Source: Acetobacter sicerae (GTDB lineage Bacteria; Pseudomonadota; Alphaproteobacteria; Acetobacterales; Acetobacteraceae). From it: 64,000 nucleotides of DNA. Of this stretch, positions 19,247 through 27,935 are shown in pieces (the first letter of the stretch is position 1; the number at the start of each line of letters is the position of its first letter). The position numbers and the translations under genes are program-made. The notes beneath the pieces are model-generated. The model did not search any database and had not been told where the DNA came from. It saw only the letters and a program-made list of their open reading frames with translations. The stretch is taken from positions 184,750 through 248,749 of the forward strand of contig NZ_JAAABN010000006.1 of the NCBI RefSeq assembly GCF_011516765.1. The letters are read 5' to 3'.

Positions 19247-19251
19247 CTAGC

Positions 19252-19275
19252 AAGCCTCTGCGAAACCGGAGGCTT
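19252..19275 (-). promoter_or_regulatory. Hairpin covering the ribosome site of the HTH-membrane gene
   Basis: AAGCCTC (19252-19258) pairs with GAGGCTT (19269-19275). In the minus-strand transcript the GAGG upstream of the ATG at 19246 lies in one arm, so the start could be masked when the stem forms. A second 6-bp stem (CTGCCG/CGGCAG, 19325-19341) lies further upstream and may separate the transcript from the preceding gene. Confidence 0.45.
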
Positions 19276-19510
19276 CTGTCAACGTCGTATCCGGAGGGAC
19301 AGCCATGTCACGGCATGGATCACACTGCCGGACGACGGCAGCGAATTGGTATTGTCGTAAAATCGAAAAATGATAATTCAGACATGACTCACCGGAATAA
19401 AGGACGCGCTCAAGCGCTTCTCACCCAGTGAATCATGAAAAATGCATCATGCCCGGAATGGCGACGAACTGGCGGTCATCGGCATCACCGCCTCTTCCGG
19501 ATCTGATGGA

Positions 19511-19807
19511 TCAGGCTGTCGTGGTGACAGTCACTTTTGTATTGGCAGCGATTGAACTCAGATTACCGAGGCCTTTATCGACAGCGGATAGCACGCCGGA
19601 AGCATCCTTGAAGATGGTGTTTGCGATGCTGGCAAGGCCGGCATTACCGGAAAGCGCCGTCTGCACTTTCGCACCTGCGTTGGAAACGTCAGTCTCAGCA
19701 TGCTGGACGGCATTCTGCGCGTCTGCAAAAATGTTGGAGAGGCCGTTCAACAGAAAGCCTCTGCCACCAGAAACACTATTCAGTTCATCAGCGGAAAGAT
19801 TACGCAT
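19511..19807 (-). CDS. Small secreted protein with double-glycine leader (bacteriocin-like)
   Basis: The 98-residue product begins MRNLSADELNSVSGG, a classic double-glycine leader with the conserved L-x-x-x-E-L-x-x-V-S-G-G spacing. Such leaders are removed by C39 peptidase domains of ABC exporters (PCAT type). Cleavage after G15 would leave an 83-residue, Ala/Asn/Ser/Thr-rich, amphipathic, cysteine-free peptide. AAAGGAAAA precedes the ATG at a good distance. No exporter or immunity gene is recognisable nearby, unless the downstream HTH-membrane protein serves as one. It could be a bacteriocin-like peptide, a signalling peptide or a small adhesin-like secreted protein. Confidence 0.72.
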   Translation of the reverse strand: MRNLSADELNSVSGGRGFLLNGLSNIFADAQNAVQHAETDVSNAGAKVQTALSGNAGLASIANTIFKDASGVLSAVDKGLGNLSSIAANTKVTVTTTA

Positions 19808-19949
19808 ATCGGTTTTCCTTTAGGCAATAAATGACCGCCATCCACATTTATCACAGTCAGGAAAACAGGCAACCGCAACCTCGGAATTACCAATCAACAG
19901 CCTTGCACACCTGAATTATTCTCACAACAGGCTGAAATAAGCATAAAAT

Positions 19950-21476
19950 TTATATATTTATACCAACCCGTTTCTTTATTTTTCTGGAGAATGACAGGAA
20001 GGCTCCACGCTCACCGTGGTTCAGACAACCAAACCACAGAACCGCGTAGAAAATCAGCAGAGACAGAAACATCTCTCCCGCGGCCATAGCAGACGAAACG
20101 CCGACCATAGCTGCAATCAGCAACGCTGCACCGGAAACTGTCGCGGGCAGAACGCGCAGGATTGCAGGCTTCAGAGGCGCGTAGAACCGGACACTCACCA
20201 GAGAGCGTACACCGTAATCAGCACAGATCCTGACAGCCCATGCACAGGCTGCTCCCGGCACACCGAAATAAATCAATGAAAGATAGAGGACAGGCAGATA
20301 AAAAATGATTTCGCCGATGGAAAAACGGGCGTTCACATCCGGTCGGCCGATCGCATCCAGCAGTCCCGACGCAATGGAATCGACGCCACTCAGAAAGACT
20401 CCGACGCACAGGAATTTCATGATCATCGCGCTGTGATCAGCGAACGAAGCATCGATCCACAGCGACAGAAAGGTATGGCTGAACAGGGCCGTAATCAGGC
20501 ACGGCGGAAACAGCAGAGCACTGACCGCCAGCACACTCGTGCAATAAATTTCCGATGCGCGCTCCGGCTCACGCCGCCATGAAGAGGCCAGAGCGGGAAA
20601 GGATGAGGCGCTGACGGACGAACTCAGCATGTTGAAGCGCGTCACGACATCGGCGGGAGTGGTATAAAAACTGGTCGCAGCAGCCGAGACGACACTGGCG
20701 ATCATAAAACGGTCGACATAATTCAGGATCGGAAAGGCAAGATTGGAAACCGTCATCCATCCGCCGATCCGCAGCAGTGGTTTCAGCAGATAACCGCGAA
20801 AACGGGCATGCTTTAATGCCGGAACCAGATGCAGCAGGGATCGTGCATAGGCGAATGTGAGCCACAGCCTGCAGGCGAAGATCGCCAGCATGACGCCGAT
20901 AAGGCTGTTCCAAACATACAGAACAATTACAGGGGCAACGTAATAGGCGACTGAAACCGGGATGGTAATCAGATTGACGGTTCGGAATGAATTGTAGCCA
21001 GTAAAGACGCCCCAGAATGCGGCATTGATCATCAGCAGAGGGCCGGTGGCGCAGAATATCCACAACGACCAGAGCACTTCGGAATGCAATTCCGGTGCAA
21101 TCTTTAACCCGTGATCGACCCACAGCCCCACCAGTCCGGCGGCGACGAGACCACCCAGACCACCCATGAGTCCCATCATGGCGCTACCAGTGAAGATCAG
21201 GTCCGCCGTCTCGGGCGTGGTCTTCCCTTCAGGACGATCGGCAATCGCACGGGTGAGCGCACGGCCCAGTCCCAGGTCGAAAATTCCGAGAGTGCTGATC
21301 AGGCTTAAGGCGATGGTGAAAATACCCCAGCGCGACAGACCAAGCAGATGGATCAGTCGAGGGGTCACAAGAATGGCGACAAAAACCGGCGCAATACGGC
21401 CGATAATGTTCCAGCCGGTGCTGGTCAGGATATGGCGTGAACGGGGAGATGAACCCGTCTCATCAGAGGAAGACAT
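19950..21476 (-). CDS. Wzx-like polysaccharide flippase
   Basis: This 508-residue integral membrane protein has about 12-14 hydrophobic helices and the look of the MOP superfamily (oligosaccharide flippase / polysaccharide biosynthesis protein): an N-terminal TSTGWNIIGRIAPVFVAIL and a middle NLAFPILNYVDRFMIASVV. Such proteins move lipid-linked glycans across the inner membrane. No glycan-assembly cluster adjoins it, so the cargo is unknown. It is transcribed toward the double-glycine peptide gene, with 142 bp between them, so read-through is possible. Confidence 0.85.
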   Translation of the reverse strand: MSSSDETGSSPRSRHILTSTGWNIIGRIAPVFVAILVTPRLIHLLGLSRWGIFTIALSLISTLGIFDLGLGRALTRAIADRPEGKTTPETADLIFTGSAMMGLMGGLGGLVAAGLVGLWVDHGLKIAPELHSEVLWSLWIFCATGPLLMINAAFWGVFTGYNSFRTVNLITIPVSVAYYVAPVIVLYVWNSLIGVMLAIFACRLWLTFAYARSLLHLVPALKHARFRGYLLKPLLRIGGWMTVSNLAFPILNYVDRFMIASVVSAAATSFYTTPADVVTRFNMLSSSVSASSFPALASSWRREPERASEIYCTSVLAVSALLFPPCLITALFSHTFLSLWIDASFADHSAMIMKFLCVGVFLSGVDSIASGLLDAIGRPDVNARFSIGEIIFYLPVLYLSLIYFGVPGAACAWAVRICADYGVRSLVSVRFYAPLKPAILRVLPATVSGAALLIAAMVGVSSAMAAGEMFLSLLIFYAVLWFGCLNHGERGAFLSFSRKIKKRVGINI

Positions 21477-21725
21477 CGACGGTCGCCGCCCTGCAACTTA
21501 TCCGCCCCACTCAGAGCCGGACCTCTATCAACTCCCCTAAGTGGAGCTGACTGCCATTTTCCGGATACCGGCGCGGCCTTGTCCAGCCAACTCGGAATAA
21601 GCCGGAAAAACTCAGCCGACAGGATCGCCTGCTTGCCGGCTCATGACATGCGCCAGCCCCGCCTTTCCTGATCTCATCTCAAGGAAAGACCGCAAAAGGC
21701 AGGACAGGCTATCAGTCAGTCTGAC

Positions 21726-22148
21726 TTACGGCAGGATTTCCGTCTCGGCGAAGAAGAAGCGGATTTCGTTCGCTGCGTTCTCGGCGCTGTCGGAGCCGTG
21801 CACGGAGTTGGCTTCGATGCTCTCGGCGAACTGTGCGCGGATGGTCTGCGGCTCGGCCTTCTTCGGGTCGGTCGCGCCCATGACTTCGCGGTTCTTGGCA
21901 ACTGCGTTCTCGCCTTCGAGAACCTGCAGAACGACCGGACCTGAGATCATGAAGGACACCAGCTCACCGTAGAACGGACGCTCTTTGTGCACGGCGTAGA
22001 ATGCGCCTGCCTGAGCTTCGCTCAGCTGAACGCGCTTCTGGCCAACGATGCGCAGACCGTTGTCTTCGAACACGGCGTTGATCTTGCCGGTCAGGTTGCG
22101 ACGGGTTGCATCAGGCTTGATGATGGAAAGGGTGCGTTCTACGGCCAT
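21726..22148 (-). CDS. ndk: Nucleoside diphosphate kinase
   Basis: This 140-residue enzyme equalises nucleoside triphosphate pools by ping-pong phosphate transfer. The N-terminal TLSIIKPDA and the active-site segment NSVHGSDS (phosphorylated H117) are diagnostic. The frame is open to 22265, but the ATG at 22146-22148 gives the standard N-terminus MAVERTLSI. Confidence 0.98.
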   Translation of the reverse strand: MAVERTLSIIKPDATRRNLTGKINAVFEDNGLRIVGQKRVQLSEAQAGAFYAVHKERPFYGELVSFMISGPVVLQVLEGENAVAKNREVMGATDPKKAEPQTIRAQFAESIEANSVHGSDSAENAANEIRFFFAETEILP

Positions 22149-22331
22149 GTGTGGCTCCCGATAGTCTGTGTGTCCCGCCCGGAGACGGAACCGGCTTCGC
22201 GGACCATCCCGCGGATGAATGCCCTCTAGAGCATTCTCGGCGTCTCGGGTAGGGCTTTGCTGCATTGGATGCTATGGCGAGACAAACTTTTAACGCGTTG
22301 CCAACCTGCCCATCCTGAATATGAGAGTCCC

Positions 22332-24227
22332 GTGAGCCTGCTTGTCATCCATGATCTGACACTCCGCATTGCCGGTCGCACCCTGCTGGATCAGGCGAAT
22401 CTGTCCATCGAACCGGGACGCAAGGTGGGCCTGATCGGCCGTAACGGTGCAGGAAAATCCACTCTCCTTGCCGCCATCGCTGGCGATATCCAGCCTGATG
22501 GCGGCTCGATCCGCCTGTCTTCCCGCGCCCGCATGGGACGGGTGAAACAGGAAGCCCCTTCCGGCCCGGCCTCGCTCGTGGAAACGGTTCTGGCAGGTGA
22601 CACGGAACGCGCGTCGTTGCTTGCCGAAGCGGAAACCACGACCGACCCGCAACGCATCGCCGAAGTGCACGAACGGCTGATCGCCATCAACGCCGACAGC
22701 GCCCCTGCCCGCGCCGCCAGCATCCTCTCCGGCCTCGGCTTCAATGCGGAAGCGCAGGCCCGCCCGGTTTCCGACTTCTCCGGCGGCTGGCGGATGCGCG
22801 TGTCACTTGCGACCGCGCTGTTCCTTGAACCCGATCTGCTGCTGCTTGACGAGCCGACGAACCATCTCGATCTCGAAGCGACTCTCTGGCTCGAAGGCTG
22901 GCTCACACGCTTTGGTGGCGCAGCGCTGATCGTCAGTCATGACCGTGGCCTGCTCGACGCCTGCGTCGACGCCATCGCCCACCTCGATCGTGGCAAGCTG
23001 TCGCTGACACCGGGCGGCTATGAGGAGTTTGTCCGCATCCGCACCGAACAGGCGCTCCAGCAGGCTCGCGCCGCTGAAAAGGTGGCTGCCCGACGGGCGC
23101 ACATGCAGTCCTTCGTCGACCGTTTCCGCGCCAAGGCGACCAAAGCGAAGCAGGCTCAGGCCCGTATCAAGGCGCTCGAAAAGCTGCCCGTGATCGACAG
23201 CGTGGTGGAAGACACGCCGACACGCTTCGAATTCCCGGAACCGGAGCCCCTGCCCCCACCGATGCTGACCATGGACCGTGTGACCATTGGTTATGACGGC
23301 AAGGCGATCCTTTCCAACCTGTCGCTCCGGCTGGACATGGAAGACCGCATCGCCCTGCTTGGCGCGAACGGCAACGGTAAATCGACATTCGCCAAGCTGG
23401 TCGCCGGACGGCTTGAGCCGATGTCCGGCACCGTAAACCACAGCCCTCGTCTGAAGGTCGGTTATTTCGCCCAGCATCAGGCGGAAGAACTGGTCATGAG
23501 TGACACGCCCATCGATCACATGGCGCGCGCCTTACCGAAGGCGCTGCCAACTGAAGTACGCTCGCAGCTCGCCCGTTTCGGACTTGATGCCGGCAAAGCC
23601 GAAACAAAGGTGTCCGAGCTTTCCGGTGGCGAAAAGGCCCGACTGCTCCTCGCGCTCGCCACCCGTGACGCACCGCAGCTGCTGATCCTTGACGAACCGA
23701 CCAACCATCTTGATCTCGACGCCAAGGATGCTCTCGTGCGGGCTCTATCCGAATTTGAAGGCGCGGTCCTGCTGATCAGTCATGACCCGCATCTGGTGGA
23801 AATGGTCGCTGACCGTCTCTGGCTGGTCGGAGACGGAAAGGTCACGCCGTTTGAAGGCGATATGGCTGAATATCGCACATGGTTGCTGGAGCAGTCCCGC
23901 GCTGCTGCACGGAGTGCATCTGGCCGGGAGGCAGACACATCGTCGGGCAAGAAGGAAGAACGTCGAGAACGTGCCGAGGCACGCAAAGCGCTCGCGCCCT
24001 TACGCAAGAAGGTAAAAGAGGCTGAAGCCAAGGTCGCAAAGCTGGCGGCTGAACGGGCGAAAGTCGAAGCGCGACTGGCTGATCCCGCGCTGTATGAAGC
24101 GTCTGCCGGCGATGACGTCACCAAGCTGACCATGAAACTGGCGACGATCAAGAAAGACGAGGAAAAAGCGGAAGAGGAATGGTTCACTGTTCAGGGTGAA
24201 CTGGAAGAGGCTTCTGCAGAGGAGTGA
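22332..24227 (+). CDS. ABC-F family ATPase (YheS/Uup-like)
   Basis: This soluble protein of about 631 residues has two ATP-binding cassettes without membrane domains. Cassette 1 shows GRNGAGKST and DEPTNHLD; cassette 2 shows GANGNGKSTFAKL, LSGGEKARLLLALA and DEPTNHLD. They are joined by a charged linker (about 240-310), and a C-terminal coiled coil rich in Lys/Glu/Ala ends the protein. ABC-F proteins act on the ribosome exit site to relieve stalled translation or give antibiotic protection. The GTG at 22332 is preferred over an upstream TTG because it starts at the conserved LLVIHDLTLRIAG. Confidence 0.92.
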   Translation: MSLLVIHDLTLRIAGRTLLDQANLSIEPGRKVGLIGRNGAGKSTLLAAIAGDIQPDGGSIRLSSRARMGRVKQEAPSGPASLVETVLAGDTERASLLAEAETTTDPQRIAEVHERLIAINADSAPARAASILSGLGFNAEAQARPVSDFSGGWRMRVSLATALFLEPDLLLLDEPTNHLDLEATLWLEGWLTRFGGAALIVSHDRGLLDACVDAIAHLDRGKLSLTPGGYEEFVRIRTEQALQQARAAEKVAARRAHMQSFVDRFRAKATKAKQAQARIKALEKLPVIDSVVEDTPTRFEFPEPEPLPPPMLTMDRVTIGYDGKAILSNLSLRLDMEDRIALLGANGNGKSTFAKLVAGRLEPMSGTVNHSPRLKVGYFAQHQAEELVMSDTPIDHMARALPKALPTEVRSQLARFGLDAGKAETKVSELSGGEKARLLLALATRDAPQLLILDEPTNHLDLDAKDALVRALSEFEGAVLLISHDPHLVEMVADRLWLVGDGKVTPFEGDMAEYRTWLLEQSRAAARSASGREADTSSGKKEERRERAEARKALAPLRKKVKEAEAKVAKLAAERAKVEARLADPALYEASAGDDVTKLTMKLATIKKDEEKAEEEWFTVQGELEEASAEE

Positions 24228-24281
24228 GGCTCCTCTCTCGGCCACTTTCCGCCCTGAACCGCCTGTTTTATAAGTCGGCTT

Positions 24282-24620
24282 CTAAAACAGTTCGACTTCA
24301 GAAGAGGCCTGCTGTGTTGGCAGGCTTTCACCACCCAGAATGCTGGAAACAGCATCAAGTTTCACAGGCTCGATAATCGCGGCCAAATTACTTGGCTGAC
24401 CGGCCGCCATGACATGATTGTCAAGTGACAGCCGCCTCAAAAGATCCGCCAGTTCAGCCGCCAACTGCGTCGCCAGATCAAGATTTTGCAGTTCAGAACA
24501 CTCGTCAGACCCACGCTGAGTCAATCTGTCCTGCAATGCGATCAGAAGACATTCAATGTGTTCGGAAACCTTCCCAGCACGAAAGAGAAAATCTGAAATA
24601 TTCAAAGACGTTTCATTCAT
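24282..24620 (-). CDS. Small protein at the end of the che operon (CheT position)
   Basis: The 112-residue product has no motif I can assign. It is largely helical in character (two predicted helical stretches, about 5-35 and 45-70), followed by a flexible tail ending in SSEVELF. Its ATG directly abuts the cheD stop, so it is part of the operon. In rhizobial che operons a small protein, CheT, occupies this place and binds CheR; size and position match, but homology is not shown. The EVELF end resembles the EVEFF end of CheD and the GWEDF end of the receptor in this operon. Confidence 0.6.
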   Translation of the reverse strand: MNETSLNISDFLFRAGKVSEHIECLLIALQDRLTQRGSDECSELQNLDLATQLAAELADLLRRLSLDNHVMAAGQPSNLAAIIEPVKLDAVSSILGGESLPTQQASSEVELF

Positions 24621-25166
24621 TCAGAAAAATTCCACTTCCTGTGCAGCCGAATCACGGCGACGCAATAGATCCTTTCGCGCGGTCTCCATCTCACGATTGG
24701 CGATATTATCATCACGAATCATAAGCTGCTGGGCCCGACCTGTCACAGGCCAGAAACGTATTCTACGCCCCCTATCGCCTCCCAGGCTGGAGCCGACACA
24801 GGAAATACCCTCACTATTCAGAAAATCAGTCGCAAATGTAGCATTGCGCGTGCCAATATCGCCCAGGTTAGCGCGAATATTGGCGCCCCCGAACAATTTA
24901 CAGCATAAACGACTTTTCATGGCCCCCTGCTTCACAAGACCATTGATCAGACATTCCATGGCGTAAAAACCATATGACAACCTACTGGTTGCTGAAATCT
25001 CACTCCCATCCGGCAAAAGAAAGTGATTCATTCCACCAATTCTTGCCACACTATCAAACATACACGCAGAGATACATGAACCCACAAGTGTCGTCATGAT
25101 CACGTTGGGATCGCAGGATATGAACATCTCACCCTGCGTCACCAAAATCGTGTCGGCATCAAGCAT
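24621..25166 (-). CDS. cheD: Chemoreceptor glutamine deamidase CheD
   Basis: The 181-residue protein is CheD, which deamidates receptor glutamines and can interact with CheY/CheC-type partners. The catalytic Cys-His pair is visible in LVGSCISACMFD (C31) and GGMNHFLLPDG (H48). It ends with a charged tail and EVEFF, an unusual receptor-like end. It is encoded 18 bp after cheY2 and directly before the small CheT-position gene. Confidence 0.93.
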   Translation of the reverse strand: MLDADTILVTQGEMFISCDPNVIMTTLVGSCISACMFDSVARIGGMNHFLLPDGSEISATSRLSYGFYAMECLINGLVKQGAMKSRLCCKLFGGANIRANLGDIGTRNATFATDFLNSEGISCVGSSLGGDRGRRIRFWPVTGRAQQLMIRDDNIANREMETARKDLLRRRDSAAQEVEFF

Positions 25167-25184
25167 GGAAAAAAATTTCTGTGG

Positions 25185-25574
25185 TCATACAATAGTACCG
25201 AAAACGGCTTCCATTGCCGCTTTCAATTTACCAACTGTATAGGGTTTCGCCAGAAAGTTGTTAACGCCCGCTTTTACGGCTTCCTGAACGAGTTCTTTGC
25301 TGGCTTCACCAGTCAAAATGATAAAAGCAGTTTTTGCGGTTCGTGGATTGGCTCTGACAGCTTTCAATAATTCCAGACCATTCATTTCAGGCATATTAAA
25401 ATCTGAAATGATAAGATTTACGGAATTTTGAGAAAGATGCTCCAAGGCATCTTTGCCATTTTTTCTTTCAGAAACGTTAATTATACCAAGTTGGGCCAGA
25501 CTATTGCGCAGGATAGCGCGAATGGATGTCTGATCATCGACAATCATCACATGAATTGAAGCAGAATCAGGCAT
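25185..25574 (-). CDS. cheY2: Chemotaxis response regulator CheY (second copy)
   Basis: This single-domain receiver has 129 residues, with acidic pocket IVDDQ (D13-D14), phospho-acceptor D58 in LIISDFNMPEMNG, and the conserved Thr and Lys (ILTGEAS, FLAKPY). It overlaps the cheB stop by one base (TGATG at 25572-25576). In alphaproteobacteria with two CheYs, one drives the motor and the other drains phosphate; which does what here is unknown. Confidence 0.93.
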   Translation of the reverse strand: MPDSASIHVMIVDDQTSIRAILRNSLAQLGIINVSERKNGKDALEHLSQNSVNLIISDFNMPEMNGLELLKAVRANPRTAKTAFIILTGEASKELVQEAVKAGVNNFLAKPYTVGKLKAAMEAVFGTIV

Positions 25575-26623
25575 CAGACAAAACCTCCGTTTTCAGACTT
25601 GCAATATGAAATCAGCATCTCCGCCATGGAACTCAGGGGAACCATGCGTTCAACAGCCCCGACCTCCACCGCGGCTTTCGGCATTCCATAGACAACACAG
25701 GATGCAGCGCTCTGCCCCAGAGTATAGGCACCAGCACTCCTCATTTCCAACAGACCCTCTGCACCATCACGTCCCATGCCGGTCAGAATAACTCCCACCG
25801 AGGACGCGCCGGAACACTGGGCAACAGACCTAAAAAGTTCATCAACAGACGGACGATGTCCTGAAACAGGATCGCCTTCATCCAGACTCGTAAAGAGCCG
25901 TCCCCCCATTTTTTTCAGGTGCAGATGCCGGGTTCCTCCGGGTGCAATATAAGCATGCCCATTTTCCAGAGGAACACCATCTTCTGCTTCCTGTAGCGTA
26001 ATATCACACATCTGATTCAAACGTGTAGCCAGACTTGCCGTAAAAAGCGGGGGCATGTGTTGCGTTATCATGACAGGCGGAAAAGTCGATGGTAAACGTG
26101 GCAGAATAGCTCCCAACGCTTCAACGCCTCCTGTTGAGGCGCCAATAGCAATCACTTCAGGCGACACAACCCTCCTCTGTGATGTTTTGTTATTCAGAAT
26201 ACTGTTTTTTGAAGACGTTCGTCCTGATATTGACCCAGCAGCAGCTTTTACCAACGGTACGAGGCCAGCATAAGCATCTATACCCGCAAAAGATGCTGGT
26301 TTTGGGAAACAGTCAAATGCTCCAAGCTGCAGTGCTTCTATGGATGTTTCCGCTCCACGAGCAGTAAGACTTGAAACCATAACAACAGGAATAGGGCGCA
26401 TTCTCATAATCTTTTCGAGAAATTGCAGCCCATTCATATTAGGCATTTCAATATCAAGGGTAATCACATCCGGCTGATCCTTAATAATGAGATCCCTCGC
26501 CTCCAGTGGGTCAGCCGCCATTCCTGTAATTTCAATGTCCGGATCCCGACGTAAGGCTGCAGCAATGAAAGCACGACCCGTTTTGGAATCATCTACAATA
26601 ATGACACGTACTTTTTTAGTCAT
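25574..26623 (-). CDS. cheB: Chemotaxis methylesterase CheB
   Basis: The 349-residue protein has an N-terminal receiver (D57 in DVITLDIEMPNMNG) and a C-terminal methylesterase with the catalytic serine (IGASTGGVEAL), histidine (ITQHMPP) and aspartate (LTGMGRDGAEG) motifs. It removes receptor methyl groups when phosphorylated by CheA. The start at 26623 is chosen for the ATGA overlap with the cheR stop; the frame is open 11 codons further upstream. Confidence 0.97.
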   Translation of the reverse strand: MTKKVRVIIVDDSKTGRAFIAAALRRDPDIEITGMAADPLEARDLIIKDQPDVITLDIEMPNMNGLQFLEKIMRMRPIPVVMVSSLTARGAETSIEALQLGAFDCFPKPASFAGIDAYAGLVPLVKAAAGSISGRTSSKNSILNNKTSQRRVVSPEVIAIGASTGGVEALGAILPRLPSTFPPVMITQHMPPLFTASLATRLNQMCDITLQEAEDGVPLENGHAYIAPGGTRHLHLKKMGGRLFTSLDEGDPVSGHRPSVDELFRSVAQCSGASSVGVILTGMGRDGAEGLLEMRSAGAYTLGQSAASCVVYGMPKAAVEVGAVERMVPLSSMAEMLISYCKSENGGFV

Positions 26624-27474
26624 ATATCTTTCCTGTACGTTGTAGGACATCTGCACGCGGTTATATCCGGCACAGTTTCGGTTGGTATTTTTTCCGAATG
26701 TCCAATGTATAAATAACCGCCCGGAAGAAGCGCATCAGAAAGTCGACGCCACAAGATATTCTGCGTAGCACGATCAAAATAAATAGCGACGTTACGACAA
26801 AAAATAGAGATAAACTGGCACTGCATGGGCCATGGATCCAAAAGATTCAAATTTTTAAAACTGATAAGATCCTTTACATCGTCAGAAAAATGAATCTCAT
26901 TTCCTCTTTTCCTTGCCCATTTGTTTAAAAAATTTTCTGGAATAGACTCAGTCTCTGCTGTGGAATAAATACCACGCCGACAAACATCAATCATTTCATA
27001 ATTAATATCAGTAGCTAATATCTTGATATTGTAATTATTTGCCTTCGAAAAACAGTCAAGAACACTCATGGCAATGGAAAAAGGCTCCTGTCCTGACGAG
27101 CAGGCAGAAGACCAGATTCTTATTTTCTCGCCTTGTTGAGCACGTTTTATTATTTCGGGCATCACAATCTGTGAGAAATGCTCGAAATGATGCTTTTCAC
27201 GAAAAAAATTAGTGACATTTGTAGTCAAAGCATCAATCATACATAACTGTTCTTCAACTCCAGAAGGGGAATTGACGAACGAAATGTATGACCGGAAATC
27301 AGGAAAAGAACATAACCGCACCCTTCGCGACAATCTGGAATAGACGAGCGGCATCTTGGAAGAACTTAAAGAGATACCACTCTTTTCCTTAAGAATATTT
27401 CTTATATGATTAAAATCAGATTCCTCATAAGGAATATCCCCACCCGAGAGATTCTGCTCTGAGAGAGTGATCAT
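26620..27474 (-). CDS. cheR: Chemotaxis protein methyltransferase CheR
   Basis: This 284-residue enzyme methylates receptor glutamates with S-adenosylmethionine. The conserved segment RIWSSACSSGQEPFSIAM forms the SAM site, with NVTNFFRE and FCRNVAIYFD as family markers. It overlaps cheB (4 bp) and cheW (ATGA at 27471-27474). The coding sequence is strikingly A+T-rich compared with the flanking genome. Confidence 0.96.
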   Translation of the reverse strand: MITLSEQNLSGGDIPYEESDFNHIRNILKEKSGISLSSSKMPLVYSRLSRRVRLCSFPDFRSYISFVNSPSGVEEQLCMIDALTTNVTNFFREKHHFEHFSQIVMPEIIKRAQQGEKIRIWSSACSSGQEPFSIAMSVLDCFSKANNYNIKILATDINYEMIDVCRRGIYSTAETESIPENFLNKWARKRGNEIHFSDDVKDLISFKNLNLLDPWPMQCQFISIFCRNVAIYFDRATQNILWRRLSDALLPGGYLYIGHSEKIPTETVPDITACRCPTTYRKDI

Positions 27475-27935
27475 AAAGCGTTTTCCAGAGCCTGTTCTGC
27501 TACAACAGACAATTGCAGAAGCCCAATCATACGCCCATCAAAAGCAATCAGACCGCTAACGAGTGGATCGATTTCATCAGTACTGGCGACGGGAACATCC
27601 TGAATCATTTCAGGAGTGATATCCAGAATATCAGAGACTTTTGACACCAGAAGTCCAGCTGTCTTGCCCTCAACATCGACAACCATGACCACATTACGAC
27701 TGGAGGCGTCATTATTCGATACATGTAAAAGTTCACACATATCTATAACAGGCACAATGATTCCACGAAGATTGATGACACCTTTGATACAGCGTGGCGT
27801 TCCGGGAAGTGGAGTTGCTTCTGTCCAGCCTCTGATTTCTCTTACACGCAGGATATCAACGCAGTATTCCTGCTCACCCACGTTGAATGAAATGACTTTT
27901 CCCGAATCAACAGGCAATGTGTTATTTTCTTGCAT
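27471..27935 (-). CDS. cheW: Chemotaxis coupling protein CheW
   Basis: The 154-residue adaptor links receptors to CheA. It has the SH3-like pair of barrels with FNVGEQEYCVDILRVREI near the N-terminus, the receptor-facing INLRGIIVPVIDM, and a C-terminal VSKVSDIL region. It shares one base with the cheA stop (TGATG) and four with cheR. Confidence 0.96.
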   Translation of the reverse strand: MQENNTLPVDSGKVISFNVGEQEYCVDILRVREIRGWTEATPLPGTPRCIKGVINLRGIIVPVIDMCELLHVSNNDASSRNVVMVVDVEGKTAGLLVSKVSDILDITPEMIQDVPVASTDEIDPLVSGLIAFDGRMIGLLQLSVVAEQALENAL

